Position numbers and translations under genes: made by a program
Source of the DNA: Enterococcus hirae ATCC 9790
Lineage (GTDB): Bacteria; Bacillota; Bacilli; Lactobacillales; Enterococcaceae
DNA: 64,000 bases
NCBI RefSeq assembly: GCF_000271405.2
Contig: NC_018081.1
Span: forward strand, 412,847-476,846
Direction of reading: 5' to 3'
In this document: positions 28,303-38,307 of the stretch, piece after piece
Layout of the letters: each line of letters starts with the position of its first letter
How positions within the stretch are numbered: the first letter of the stretch is position 1
The notes under the pieces: generated by a model
The model's input: the letters and a program-made list of their open reading frames with translations, nothing else
Told to the model about the DNA's origin: nothing
The model's database searches: none

Positions 28303-30438
28303 TTAATTTCCACCTTCTAATGATAACGTCAAAATTTCTTGTTTCTTCTGCTGCTTTTTCAATAAAGCGTAACCTAATCCAATCAGGACCATACCTGCTA
28401 AATAAGTCGAAAATACGATAGAGCCGCCTTCTAATAAATGAGCGAACTGATAAATCATGAAGCTTACCAAGTAAGCAAACCCACATTGATAACCAACTGC
28501 GATCAGTGTCCATTTCCTTGAATTCATTTCACGATGGATCGCACCGATTGCTGCAAAACAAGGGGCACAAAGCAGATTGAACGACAACAAGGAATAAGCA
28601 GCAGCGGAAGTATACGTACCTTGTAATGCTTGCCAAATCTCTCGACCATTTTCCGCTACTTCTTTGTGCCCAAACAAAATACCAAAAGTCCCAATGACAT
28701 TTTCTTTGGCCACTAATCCAGTGATCGTAGCTACTGTTCCTTGCCAATTCCCCCATCCTAGTGGTTGGAAAAGAGGAGCCACAATCCGTCCAACACTTGC
28801 TAGAATACTTTGATCTTCTGTAACAGGTTGACCAAAAAAGTTATACGAAGAAGTAAACCAAATCAAAATACTTGAAACAAAGATGATCGTTCCTGCTTTT
28901 TTGACGAATGATTTACTGCGGTCATAGGTTTGGCGTAAAATCGTTGTTCCTTGTGGAAAATGATACGCTGGTAGTTCCATAATAAATGGTGCGGTATCGC
29001 CAGCAAATAACTTCGTCTTCTTCAACATGATCCCTGATAAAACGATGGAAGACATACCTAGAAAATAAGCAGAGGGTGCTACCCAAGAAGTATGGGGGAA
29101 AAAAGCTCCTGCAATCAAAGCAATGATTGGTAATTTAGCAGAACATGGCATAAACGTCGTGACCATAATCGTCAAGCGCCGATCTTGCTCATTTTCAATG
29201 GTTCGGCTAGCCATCACCCCTGGAACGCCACAACCTGTAGCAATCAACATAGGAATAAACGATTTTCCTGACAAACCAAATTTCCGAAATAAACGATCCA
29301 TCACAAAAGCGATCCGTGACATGTAGCCACAATCTTCCAAGAAACTTAAACACAAGAACAAGACGATCAGCTGAGGTAGAAAGCCCAACACTGCGCCTAC
29401 CCCTGCTATGATTCCATTGAGGATCAATTGTTGCATCCACTGTGCCACTTGCCAGTTGACCAGTACCTGTTCGACGTGTTGTGGCAACCAGCTGCCAAAT
29501 AACGTGTCATTGATCCAATCAGTTCCCATTGTTCCGATTGTTTGAATCGCTAAATAATAGATCAGCCACATGACAAAAGCAAAAATTGGTAAAGCGAACC
29601 AGCGATTAGTAACGATTCGATCGATTTTATCACTGATGGACAAGCGAAATGAATCCGTAGACACGACACAAAGTTCAGTAAGTTGCGTTAGCCATTCATA
29701 TCGTTCATTAATAACTATTGTTTCGCTATCTTCATCAAATAGTCTCTCTGTCAGACGAATCAGCTGCTCAATTTCTTTTTCTTGTTTTGTCGTTATTGTT
29801 TGTTTTTCCCATAACTGTGGATCACGCTCAAAATATTTGATGGCAGACCAGCGTTGAAAAGGCTGATCTTTTCCTAATATCTCTTCGATTTCATGGATTG
29901 CAGCTTCTAGTCGATCGTCATAATTAGTTAGTAAGGATACCTTCTGTTCTTTTGGCTGCTTGGAGGCATCAATGATTTTCTTCGTGAATTTATCCAATCC
30001 TTCTTTTTTCAATACACTGATAGGAATCACAGGTATGCCTAAACCATAACTTAATTTTTCGACATTGATTTTTTTGCCATTTTTTTTAATGATATCCATC
30101 ATATTCAGTCCGATAATGATGGGGATTCCTAGATCTAATAATTGTGAAGTCAGATAAAGATTTCTTTCTAAATTTGTGGCATCGACAATATTGATGATCA
30201 GATCAGGACATTCGTTGGTCAAATAATCTCTCGCAATTACTTCTTCAGGTGTATAAGGTGACAGGGAATAGATTCCAGGTAAATCTTGAATCTTGATTAT
30301 CGGATTCTTCTTCATTTTTCCTTCTTTTTTTTCCACCGTTACCCCTGGCCAATTCCCTACGTATTGTTTAGCACCAGTTAAGGCATTGAATAAACTACTC
30401 TTTCCACTATTAGGGTTACCGACTAAAGCTACCTTCAT
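28303..30438 (-). CDS. feoB: ferrous iron transporter FeoB
   Basis: 711 residues. The cytoplasmic G domain shows G1 GNPNSGKS, G3 DLPGIYSLSP and G4 GLNMMD within the first 125 residues, then a helical insertion to about 250 and a C-terminal transporter part with gate motifs (GCGVPGVMASRT, CSAKLPIIALI) and about ten membrane helices. It imports Fe2+ powered or gated by GTP hydrolysis. It is the second gene of feoA-feoB-small protein. Confidence 0.97.
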   Translation of the reverse strand: MKVALVGNPNSGKSSLFNALTGAKQYVGNWPGVTVEKKEGKMKKNPIIKIQDLPGIYSLSPYTPEEVIARDYLTNECPDLIINIVDATNLERNLYLTSQLLDLGIPIIIGLNMMDIIKKNGKKINVEKLSYGLGIPVIPISVLKKEGLDKFTKKIIDASKQPKEQKVSLLTNYDDRLEAAIHEIEEILGKDQPFQRWSAIKYFERDPQLWEKQTITTKQEKEIEQLIRLTERLFDEDSETIVINERYEWLTQLTELCVVSTDSFRLSISDKIDRIVTNRWFALPIFAFVMWLIYYLAIQTIGTMGTDWINDTLFGSWLPQHVEQVLVNWQVAQWMQQLILNGIIAGVGAVLGFLPQLIVLFLCLSFLEDCGYMSRIAFVMDRLFRKFGLSGKSFIPMLIATGCGVPGVMASRTIENEQDRRLTIMVTTFMPCSAKLPIIALIAGAFFPHTSWVAPSAYFLGMSSIVLSGIMLKKTKLFAGDTAPFIMELPAYHFPQGTTILRQTYDRSKSFVKKAGTIIFVSSILIWFTSSYNFFGQPVTEDQSILASVGRIVAPLFQPLGWGNWQGTVATITGLVAKENVIGTFGILFGHKEVAENGREIWQALQGTYTSAAAYSLLSFNLLCAPCFAAIGAIHREMNSRKWTLIAVGYQCGFAYLVSFMIYQFAHLLEGGSIVFSTYLAGMVLIGLGYALLKKQQKKQEILTLSLEGGN

Positions 30439-30441
30439 TTT

Positions 30442-30942
30442 TTACACCTCTTTTTGCACAAGGATCAACATTGCTTCTTCTTTACGAAGCGTTAACTCAT
30501 ACCCTCGCAAGGTAATTTCTAACGGGTCTCCTAGTGGTGCTAATTTTCTTACGGTCAAAGGAACATTTTTCGTTACACCCATATCCATCAAACGCCGTTT
30601 AACAGCGCCTTTTCCATGTATCCCTACAACGATTCCTCGTTCTCCAACAGTCAGTTGATCTAATGAAGTCCAGTTATCCTTAGAAAGTTCGTTCTTTTTC
30701 ACTAAAATTTGTTTAAACAACTCTCGATCGATCGCGATCCGATTATTTTTTAGCAGGACGATTCCATTACTTCCTGATCGATTGATAACAACGAGTTTAC
30801 TTCCAACGATTATACCGAGATTTTGCAAATGTTTTTTGACTGCTTCACTCGTTTGCAATTTTTCAATTTGGTAAACAAGATTTAGCTTCGCTTCTTCTAA
30901 AGGGACAGTGGCATCTAAAGATAAAGTAGCATTCAAATTCAT
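30442..30942 (-). CDS. feoA: FeoA with two SH3-like FeoA domains
   Basis: 166 residues, twice the normal FeoA length. Two FeoA/SH3 domains can be seen: about 15-80 (VKKHLQNLGIIVGSKLVVI, GIVLLKNNRIAIDREL) and about 92-165 (VKRRLMDMGVTKNVPLTVRK, LEITLRGYELTLRKEEA). FeoA is a cytosolic partner of FeoB. It is only 3 bases from feoB and is under a Fur-like operator. Confidence 0.9.
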   Translation of the reverse strand: MNLNATLSLDATVPLEEAKLNLVYQIEKLQTSEAVKKHLQNLGIIVGSKLVVINRSGSNGIVLLKNNRIAIDRELFKQILVKKNELSKDNWTSLDQLTVGERGIVVGIHGKGAVKRRLMDMGVTKNVPLTVRKLAPLGDPLEITLRGYELTLRKEEAMLILVQKEV

Positions 30943-31031
30943 AAATCGATTTTCATCTCCTTCTTGTGAAAAACATCATGATAGTTCTTTCTATTTATTT
31001 TCCCTATTATTTACTTCATTTATCAACATAC

Positions 31032-31080
31032 ATTGAGAATCATTCTCAATAAGAATACTCTCGTTACTTGATAAAGTCAA
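31032..31080 (-). promoter_or_regulatory. feoAB promoter with Fur box
   Basis: On the minus strand TTGACT (31075-31080), 17 bases, TATTCT (31052-31057). The perfect 9-1-9 palindrome ATTGAGAATCATTCTCAAT at 31032-31050 lies just downstream of the -10 over the start site. Its TGAGAATCATTCTCA core is the Fur-box type, so iron-bound Fur should repress feoAB. Confidence 0.88.
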
Positions 31081-31226
31081 CGAACGTTGTGATTTTATGA
31101 GCGAACTTTCATTTAACCACTTAATAAGGAGATAAAAAAATCTTTTCGGGGATTTTTCCACAACCTTCACTGTACTAAAACAAGTATTTTTTCCCCTGTT
31201 ACTTGTTTTCAGCTGTTTTTCAAAAA

Positions 31227-31273
31227 CCACAAAACATAGTATTCCACAGTTTCCACAACACAAGATGTAGTGT
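31227..31273 (+). promoter_or_regulatory. paired NrdR boxes
   Basis: ACACAAGATGTAGTGT at 31258-31273 is a near-consensus NrdR box, and CCACAAAACATAGTAT at 31227-31242 is a weaker one. Their starts are 31 bases apart, three helical turns, the usual arrangement. They lie just upstream of the nrdH promoter, so ATP/dATP-sensing NrdR probably represses nrdHEF. Confidence 0.85.
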
Positions 31274-31280
31274 TTGTTGT

Positions 31281-31308
31281 TTGACTTTTTTACTAATAGT
31301 TTTATACT
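31281..31308 (+). promoter_or_regulatory. nrdHEF promoter
   Basis: TTGACT (31281-31286), 16 bases, TATACT (31303-31308), 8 bases past the second NrdR box. Confidence 0.75.
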
Positions 31309-31350
31309 ATTCATTATAGATAAACAAGAGCTGTGGAGGAGGCAATACAC

Positions 31351-31575
31351 ATGAATGTCAAAATATTTTCTAAAAATAATTGTATGCAATGCAAGATGGT
31401 CAAACGCTTTTTAACTGACAACCAAATCGATTTTGAAGAAGTTAATATCGACGAACAACCAGATGCAATTGAATGGTTAAAAGCTCAAGGATTCCAAAGT
31501 GTTCCTGTCATTACGTCAGATGCACAAACGGTGATCGGGTTTCGACCAGATCAACTTCGCAAACTTGCTAGTTAG
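31351..31575 (+). CDS. nrdH: glutaredoxin-like protein NrdH
   Basis: 74 residues from MNVKIFSKNNCMQCKMVKRF, chosen because GGAGGAGG is 9 bases upstream. The redox site CMQC and the C-terminal SVPVITSD and GFRPDQLRKL parts are typical. NrdH reduces the class Ib ribonucleotide reductase. It is followed after 146 bases by nrdE. Confidence 0.95.
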   Translation: MNVKIFSKNNCMQCKMVKRFLTDNQIDFEEVNIDEQPDAIEWLKAQGFQSVPVITSDAQTVIGFRPDQLRKLAS

Positions 31576-31721
31576 TCACCAGTCAATCGAAATGGAAAAG
31601 AACGTAGAATTGGATTTGATGGAATTGAGGCACTTGTTTTTGCCGTAAACTCCCCAAATCCTTTTTTACAGCACGAAACAATATTCACTATCAAAATATG
31701 GAATGAAGGTTGGGCGTACTT

Positions 31722-33881
31722 ATGAGTCTTAAGCAGTTAAAAGATGTTAGTTACTTTAAATTAAACAATGAAATCAATCGACCAGTAAATGGTCAGATCC
31801 CGCTAAATAAAGATAAAGAAGCGCTAACCGCTTTTTTTGAAGAAAATGTCAAACCAAACACGATGACGTTTGCAACAGCAATGGATAAAATCAATTATTT
31901 GATTGAAAACGACTATTTAGAGTCAGAATTTATCCAACTGTACTCTGCTGAATTTATTGAATCACTTTATCAATTTTTAGCAGAACAACACTTTACCTTT
32001 AAATCATTTATGGCTGCCTACAAATTTTATTCACAATATGCGTTAAAAACGAATGATGGTACTGCTTATCTTGAATCTTATGAAGATCGAGTAGCTTTCA
32101 ACGCACTTTATTTTGCTAATGGTGATGAACAATTAGCGTTGTCTTTAGCAGATGAAATGATCCACCAACGTTACCAACCTGCTACCCCTTCTTTCTTGAA
32201 TGCCGGTCGGAAACGTCGTGGGGAACTCGTTTCTTGTTTCTTGACACAAGTAACTGATGATATGAACTCTATCGGTCGTTCGATCAACTCTGCTTTACAA
32301 CTATCACGTATCGGTGGTGGTGTTGGGATCACTCTTTCAAACCTACGTGAAGCGGGGGCACCGATCAAAGGTTATGAAGGAGCAGCAAGTGGTGTTGTCC
32401 CTGTTATGAAATTATTTGAAGATAGTTTTAGCTATTCAAACCAATTAGGTCAACGTCAAGGTGCTGGTGTCGTTTATTTGAACGTCTTCCACCCAGATAT
32501 CATTGCTTTTCTTTCTGCCAAGAAAGAAAATGCAGATGAAAAGATCCGAGTAAAGACACTTTCACTTGGTGTAATCGTTCCTGATAAATTTTACGAGTTA
32601 GCTCGTAAAAATGAAGAAATGTATCTTTTCAGTCCTTATAGTGTGGAAAAAGAATATGGCGTGCCATTTTCTTATGTCGACATCACTGCTGAGTATGATC
32701 ATTTAGTAGCGAATCCTAATATTCGGAAACAAAAAATCAAAGCACGTGAACTTGAAAATGAAATTTCGAAATTACAACAAGAATCCGGTTATCCTTATAT
32801 CATCAATATTGATACAGCTAATCGTGAAAATCCAGTTGACGGAAAGATCATCATGAGTAACTTGTGTTCGGAAATCCTACAAGTTCAAACACCTTCTGTT
32901 ATCAATGGAAAACAAGAATATGAAGTATTAGGAACGGACATCTCATGTAATCTCGGTTCGACTAACATCGTTAACTTGATGGACAGCCCTGATTTTGGTC
33001 AGTCTGTGCGTACGATGACACGGGCATTGACTTACATCACAGATGCTTCCGATATCGATGTTGTCCCTCCAATCCAAAATGGAAACAAATTGAATCATAC
33101 GATCGGACTAGGAGCAATGGGCTTACACACTTTCTTTGCGAAGGAACAAATGGCGTATGGCTCTGAAGAATCCTTAGATTTCACAAATATTTACTTTATG
33201 CTTTTAAATTACTGGACATTAGTTGAAAGTAATACGATTGCTCGTGAAAGAAAACAAGTCTTCCATAACTTTGAAAAATCTGCTTATGCAGATGGAAGCT
33301 ATTTTGATAAATATGTTACTGGAGAATTCCAACCAAAATCTGATAAAGTAAAAGCTTTATTTGAAGGAATCTTTATTCCAACTGCTGAAGATTGGGAAAA
33401 CTTAAAACAAGCGATCATGACCGATGGTTTATACCATCAAAATCGTCTAGCTGTAGCACCGAATGGTTCGATTTCTTATATCAATGACACTAGTGCAAGT
33501 ATTCATCCGATTACACGCATGATCGAAGAGCGTCAAGAAAAGAAAATCGGGAAAATCTATTACCCAGCGCCTTATCTGTCAAATGAAACAATTCCTTACT
33601 ATACTTCAGCTTATGACATGGACATGCGAAAAGTCATTGACATTTACGCAACTGCTCAACAACATGTAGATCAAGGAATGAGTTTAACCCTATTTATGCG
33701 TTCTGAAATCCCAGAAGGTCTATATGAATGGAAAACAACGACTAAACAAACAACACGTGATTTGAATATCTTACGTCACTACGCTTTCCATAAAGGAATC
33801 AAATCAATTTATTACGTTCGGACGTTTACTGATGATGCAGAAGAAATCGGCAGCAATCAATGTGAAAGTTGTGTCATCTAA
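31722..33881 (+). CDS. nrdE: class Ib ribonucleotide reductase, alpha subunit NrdE
   Basis: 719 residues from MSLKQLKDVSYFKLN. Active-site landmarks are SCFLTQVTDDMNS, NLCSEILQ, GLGAMGLHTFF and the C-terminal redox pair in SNQCESCVI. It reduces ribonucleoside diphosphates to deoxy forms. An alternative TTG start four codons earlier lacks a good ribosome binding site. It is co-transcribed with nrdH and nrdF. Confidence 0.96.
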   Translation: MSLKQLKDVSYFKLNNEINRPVNGQIPLNKDKEALTAFFEENVKPNTMTFATAMDKINYLIENDYLESEFIQLYSAEFIESLYQFLAEQHFTFKSFMAAYKFYSQYALKTNDGTAYLESYEDRVAFNALYFANGDEQLALSLADEMIHQRYQPATPSFLNAGRKRRGELVSCFLTQVTDDMNSIGRSINSALQLSRIGGGVGITLSNLREAGAPIKGYEGAASGVVPVMKLFEDSFSYSNQLGQRQGAGVVYLNVFHPDIIAFLSAKKENADEKIRVKTLSLGVIVPDKFYELARKNEEMYLFSPYSVEKEYGVPFSYVDITAEYDHLVANPNIRKQKIKARELENEISKLQQESGYPYIINIDTANRENPVDGKIIMSNLCSEILQVQTPSVINGKQEYEVLGTDISCNLGSTNIVNLMDSPDFGQSVRTMTRALTYITDASDIDVVPPIQNGNKLNHTIGLGAMGLHTFFAKEQMAYGSEESLDFTNIYFMLLNYWTLVESNTIARERKQVFHNFEKSAYADGSYFDKYVTGEFQPKSDKVKALFEGIFIPTAEDWENLKQAIMTDGLYHQNRLAVAPNGSISYINDTSASIHPITRMIEERQEKKIGKIYYPAPYLSNETIPYYTSAYDMDMRKVIDIYATAQQHVDQGMSLTLFMRSEIPEGLYEWKTTTKQTTRDLNILRHYAFHKGIKSIYYVRTFTDDAEEIGSNQCESCVI

Positions 33882-33937
33882 AACAAGTAAGCAAAAAAAA
33901 TGAACAGACAGGTAATTTAAATAAAGGAGCATTTCTC

Positions 33938-34906
33938 ATGTCAGAAACTTACTATGAAGCAATAAACTGGAATGAAATTGAAGATATCATTGATAAATCT
34001 ACGTGGGAGAAACTAACTGAACAATTTTGGTTAGATACCCGTATTCCTTTGTCTAATGATTTAGATGACTGGCGGACACTGTCACAGTTAGAAAAAGATA
34101 CGGTTGGCCATGTCTTCGGTGGACTGACTTTACTCGATACTGTCCAATCAGAAAGCGGAATGGATCAGCTGCGTAAGGATGTCCGTACGCCGCATGAAGA
34201 GGCTGTATTGAACAATATCCAATTTATGGAATCGGTCCATGCAAAAAGTTATTCTTCCATTTTTAGTACATTGAATACAAAAAAAGAAATCGAAGAAATC
34301 TTTGAATGGACGAATACAAATCCTTATTTACAAAAAAAAGCGGAACGTATCAATGAAATCTACAAAAATGGCACAGCTTTAGAAAAGAAAATCGCTAGTG
34401 TGTTCTTAGAAACATTCTTATTTTATTCCGGCTTTTATACTCCTCTTTATTATTTAGGAAATAATAAGTTAGCGAATGTAGCAGAAATCATCAAATTGAT
34501 TATTCGAGATGAATCTGTTCATGGGACTTACATTGGCTACAAATTCCAATTAGGTTACAATGAACTATCAGAAGAAGCACAAGAACAGCTAAAAGACTGG
34601 ATGTATAATTTATTATATGAATTGTACGAAAATGAAGAACGTTATACCGAGGAACTGTATGATCCAATCGGTTGGACGGAAGAAGTAAAAACATTCTTGC
34701 GCTACAATGCCAATAAAGCATTGATGAACCTGGGAATGGATCCACTTTTTCCAGATACAGCGAATGATGTCAATCCAATCGTGATGAACGGTATCTCTAC
34801 CGGTACCAGCAACCATGATTTCTTCTCACAAGTGGGAAATGGCTACCTCTTAGGGCATGTGGAAGCAATGCAAGATGACGATTATTTGATTGGTTTAGAT
34901 GACTAA
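33938..34906 (+). CDS. nrdF: class Ib ribonucleotide reductase, beta subunit NrdF
   Basis: 322 residues from MSETYYEAINWNEIEDIIDK, with GGAG 9 bases upstream. The di-metal ligands lie in DTVQSESG, NIQFMESVHAKSY, FLETFLFYSGF and IRDESVHGTYIGYK. It carries the manganese- or iron-tyrosyl radical used by NrdE. nrdI, which activates the manganese form, is not in this cluster. Confidence 0.96.
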   Translation: MSETYYEAINWNEIEDIIDKSTWEKLTEQFWLDTRIPLSNDLDDWRTLSQLEKDTVGHVFGGLTLLDTVQSESGMDQLRKDVRTPHEEAVLNNIQFMESVHAKSYSSIFSTLNTKKEIEEIFEWTNTNPYLQKKAERINEIYKNGTALEKKIASVFLETFLFYSGFYTPLYYLGNNKLANVAEIIKLIIRDESVHGTYIGYKFQLGYNELSEEAQEQLKDWMYNLLYELYENEERYTEELYDPIGWTEEVKTFLRYNANKALMNLGMDPLFPDTANDVNPIVMNGISTGTSNHDFFSQVGNGYLLGHVEAMQDDDYLIGLDD

Positions 34907-34913
34907 ATAGGAA

Positions 34914-34960
34914 AAGAACGTTTAAGCGTTGGGTTGTCCCCACCTTAAACGTTCTTTTTT
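34914..34960 (+). terminator. nrd operon terminator
   Basis: AAGAACGTTTAAG / CTTAAACGTTCTT stem, then TTTT, 8 bases past the nrdF stop. It also faces the convergent SIS gene. Confidence 0.9.
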
Positions 34961-35001
34961 ATGTGCTTTTTCTCAGTCAATCATTTGATATGTTCATGAA
35001 A

Positions 35002-35706
35002 CTAAATATGGAAAATTCTCTCTGCATACTGGTCTTCGATTTTTAGGTTTCGTTCGTGTCCCCCATCGATATTCGCACTTAAATAAACTGGCGGTTCAAA
35101 ACCTTGAGCAACCATTCGCTCAATGGCTTCTAACATCGTTTGTTGGAGTAACAATGTAGCCGCATATGTCGAAGTCCCGCAGACTTTGGTCTCTAATCCA
35201 TCAACAGGTAATACCGCATCACCATAAACAGAGTGGTTATCTAAAACAACATCCGCAAATTCATACAATAACTTTCCACTTTCATGTCGTGAAGTGGATG
35301 CTTTAGAGGCAGCCAATGCCGTGACCACGATCAATTTATTTCCACGCTTTTTGATTTCCTCAGCCATTTCAATTGCCATGGGGTTTCTCCCAGAATTAGA
35401 AATCAGGAAAAAGACATCATTGGGATGGATGGATACTTTGTGCATGAGCGTTCGTCCGACACCAGCATGTTGTTCGTACATGCCCCCCGCAGGATCTAAA
35501 ATCAGTTTTGACGGTATCAATCCACCTGCACGCCCACTGATTTCTAGCGCTGCTGCATGGGAATGTCCGCTACCAAAAGCCTGCGTAATCCCACCGTTCA
35601 TAATTCCATCGGCTACGATTTGGGCTGCTTTCGTTATATTTTCTGTTTCATACTTCTCTAATGTTTCAGTTAATTTTTTACATTCTTCAAAAAATGCGAG
35701 TGTCAT
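35002..35706 (-). CDS. SIS domain sugar-phosphate binding protein
   Basis: 234 residues with a single SIS fold: [20 protein letters not shown] at about 40-58, [18 protein letters not shown], and [13 protein letters not shown]. It resembles SIS proteins of amino-sugar catabolism. Its place as last gene after the mannose-family PTS suggests it acts on a sugar phosphate brought in with fucose, possibly GlcNAc-derived. Exact reaction unknown. Confidence 0.8.
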   Translation of the reverse strand: MTLAFFEECKKLTETLEKYETENITKAAQIVADGIMNGGITQAFGSGHSHAAALEISGRAGGLIPSKLILDPAGGMYEQHAGVGRTLMHKVSIHPNDVFFLISNSGRNPMAIEMAEEIKKRGNKLIVVTALAASKASTSRHESGKLLYEFADVVLDNHSVYGDAVLPVDGLETKVCGTSTYAATLLLQQTMLEAIERMVAQGFEPPVYLSANIDGGHERNLKIEDQYAERIFHI

Positions 35707-35750
35707 AAGGCTCTCTCCTTTTTATGATTATTCCTCATTTAGTTAGAAAA

Positions 35751-36551
35751 TCACATGATTCCGAATACTCTTAATAAGATCGATAACACCATGATCGCTA
35801 AAATCGCTCTTGTTGAATTAAAGTATTTTTTGCCTAACAACCAATAAATGACACCCACTAAAAGGGCTGGAATCAGCATCGGCATGATCTGATCTAGTGT
35901 TTCTTGAAGGTTAAGTTCGACATCTCCCGTTTTAAAGGTCCAAGTAATTTGGGCATTGATCACCGATGGAATCATGGCACCAATCACCGTGACCCCTAAT
36001 AAAGTAGCAGCATTGGTCAACGCATTCAAATGTCCGGACATACTAGTCACTAATTTCACGCCTTGAGTATAACCTATTCTTACAGAGAAAAATCGAAAGA
36101 CTAAAATCGCCAGATTTACTAATACCCAAACAGCAACTCCGATCGCGTTTCCTTGTAGAGCTAAATAGGAAGCCACTGAACCAAAAACAGTTGGGAACAA
36201 TACTCCAAAAATCGTATCCCCGACACCAGCAAATGAACCCATTAATCCAGTTTTCAAACTAGACACCGTATCTTTTGATTGTTTGCCTTCCGCTTCTTCA
36301 GTAGCGATATCGATTCCCAAAATAAAACCGCCCATATGTGGTGTTGTATTAAAAAATTGACTTTGCATGTTCATCATGGCAATCTTGGTTTCTTCATCGT
36401 CGCCGTAGAGTTTTTCGATGATCGGTAACATGGAGTACAAATAGCCCCCACCCATCATTCGCTCATAGTTCCAAGACAATTGGCTACCATACAACCAATT
36501 GATACTTACTTTATCTAGGTCTTTTTGATTAATCTTCGTACTCATCAGCAC
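35751..36551 (-). CDS. mannose-family PTS, EIID
   Basis: About 266 residues. Family motifs are SWNYERMMGGGYLYSMLPII and GVGDTIFGVLFPTVFGS, and there are C-terminal membrane segments. It forms the transport channel with EIIC. The ORF overlaps the EIIC gene by 23 bases; a GTG at 36549-36551 (GGAGG five bases upstream) or the ATG at 36543-36545 may be the start. Confidence 0.93.
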   Translation of the reverse strand: MLMSTKINQKDLDKVSINWLYGSQLSWNYERMMGGGYLYSMLPIIEKLYGDDEETKIAMMNMQSQFFNTTPHMGGFILGIDIATEEAEGKQSKDTVSSLKTGLMGSFAGVGDTIFGVLFPTVFGSVASYLALQGNAIGVAVWVLVNLAILVFRFFSVRIGYTQGVKLVTSMSGHLNALTNAATLLGVTVIGAMIPSVINAQITWTFKTGDVELNLQETLDQIMPMLIPALLVGVIYWLLGKKYFNSTRAILAIMVLSILLRVFGIM

Positions 36552-37338
36552 TTAATCCTCCTTTTCCATTTGCATCAGCTTGAGCCACTTGTGTCAGATT
36601 GTTTTGCTTTCCAATCAAATTCTTAAATTGTAAAATGGCTAAAGCCAATCCTAATAAAGCCACGCCAAACATAGGCATCTTTAAGTAAGCAACTGCCAAA
36701 AACCCAATCATCAAGTACGTAATGAAATTTTTAACTGGTAAAAATCTTAATAAAATGGCGATACCGACTGCTGGTAACATGCCTCCTGCAACTGCCAACC
36801 CGCCAGTCAACCATTCTGGAATTACATCTGAAACAATTTGAATCACTCGGTCACCAAAACTAAAGACGATAAAAATAGGAACGCCTCGTGATAATCCCCA
36901 ACTCATTGCTCCCAACAAGTGATAAATTCTTATTTTTTTAGTATCAGCTAAACGAATATTTTTATCGATTCTCTTTTGAAAGAACACATTGCAAAAACGA
37001 GCAAAAATATCTAACTGGATCATCAACAATGCTACTGGTACAGCTAATCCGATACCAAATTCCACACCTCTTCCACTCGTAATCGCAAAAACAGTTCCCA
37101 CGATCGAAGCGGTCATATAATCTGGGACACTTGCTCCTCCATAAGCTTGAATACCCAATCCCATTAATTGCAATGTCGCACCTACTGCCAATCCAGTGGT
37201 CAGATCCCCCATTACTAAACCTGTAATGGTACCTACGATCAGTGCTTGGTTAGCAATCACATTGATCCCTAGATTTTCGATGATGACATAAAATCCTAAC
37301 AGTGATAATACGATGATTTGCCAAATTTCTATATTCAT
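36529..37338 (-). CDS. mannose-family PTS, EIIC
   Basis: 269 residues with about six or more membrane helices; family motifs are MGDLTTGLAVGATLQLMGLG and YGGASVPDYMTASIVGT. It is the sugar-translocating partner of EIID. It follows EIIAB by 9 bases and overlaps EIID. Confidence 0.93.
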   Translation of the reverse strand: MNIEIWQIIVLSLLGFYVIIENLGINVIANQALIVGTITGLVMGDLTTGLAVGATLQLMGLGIQAYGGASVPDYMTASIVGTVFAITSGRGVEFGIGLAVPVALLMIQLDIFARFCNVFFQKRIDKNIRLADTKKIRIYHLLGAMSWGLSRGVPIFIVFSFGDRVIQIVSDVIPEWLTGGLAVAGGMLPAVGIAILLRFLPVKNFITYLMIGFLAVAYLKMPMFGVALLGLALAILQFKNLIGKQNNLTQVAQADANGKGGLSADEYED

Positions 37339-37347
37339 TCGTTCCCC

Positions 37348-38307
37348 CTACTTTCCGTAAAATTGTGAAAATCGTTTTTCTTCTTCCATTGGTACCATTT
37401 GTGCCGTCACAACTATTCCTGCTTTTTCCAACTCTAAAATCTTCGCAATTTCTGCTTCGGTTAAAAAGACGGATTTTTTGATTTGAAGGGTTCCTTCTCT
37501 CGAACTGGCATTGCCTAAATTAAATGATTCAATTGGTACACCCGCATCGATCAAATCAAAGATCGTTTGAATCTTTTTGGTAAGCAACATGATTTTTTGA
37601 TCTTGATAAATCCCTTCTTTTAACCGTTTCGCAGCGGTAACCGTTTTCAATATACTCAATTTGATACCACCTGGAACAGCAGCTTTTAAAGAGGCCTTAG
37701 CAATTGGATCATTGACCACTCCATCATCAACGATCATAACTCTTGTCGTTCCCATTTTCCCTAACCAAAGTGTCGCTACTTGACCATGGATCAACCGTTC
37801 ATCCAATCGGACATGGCTGATCCCCAATTCACTCATTTTGTTGGAAACGGAAGCCACAACTGATGGCTCAGTCTCTGCTGTGTTCGATGGTAAATCCGCT
37901 GCGGTGCTTCCAAGGGACGTTTTAATCCCTTGAACACCGACGGTCGAAATGGTCTGAACGATTTCATTCAGCGAAGCCTTAGGATTAAAGCGTTCGCTAT
38001 AAGCTTGAAGCAGCATCGGAATATTCAAACCAGAAACAATTTCGATTTTTCTGCTTCCTTCTTCTTTCAGCTGGTTCAGCTGATTAAAAGGTGTCCCACT
38101 CCATAGATCAACTAAACACAACAGTTCATCATCAACGGAATACTTCGCTAACACCTGTTCCACTTGGTGGCGAAACTCTTCTGGACTATTTTCAGGCATC
38201 AATACACACACATCTACCTGTTCTTGTTCTCCAAAGATCATGTCTCCCGTTTGCTTTACGCCTAAAGCGAACTCGCCATGGCTTGCAAGAATAATGCCGA
38301 TACTCAT
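37348..38307 (-). CDS. mannose-family PTS, fused EIIA-EIIB
   Basis: 319 residues. EIIA domain about 1-125 with phospho-His10 (IGIILASHGEFALGV), Ala/Ser/Thr-rich linker about 126-160, EIIB domain about 163-319 with phospho-His174 (HVRLDERLIHGQVATLWLG). It passes phosphate from HPr to the incoming sugar. Its ATG overlaps the fucosidase stop as ATGA. Confidence 0.93.
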   Translation of the reverse strand: MSIGIILASHGEFALGVKQTGDMIFGEQEQVDVCVLMPENSPEEFRHQVEQVLAKYSVDDELLCLVDLWSGTPFNQLNQLKEEGSRKIEIVSGLNIPMLLQAYSERFNPKASLNEIVQTISTVGVQGIKTSLGSTAADLPSNTAETEPSVVASVSNKMSELGISHVRLDERLIHGQVATLWLGKMGTTRVMIVDDGVVNDPIAKASLKAAVPGGIKLSILKTVTAAKRLKEGIYQDQKIMLLTKKIQTIFDLIDAGVPIESFNLGNASSREGTLQIKKSVFLTEAEIAKILELEKAGIVVTAQMVPMEEEKRFSQFYGK

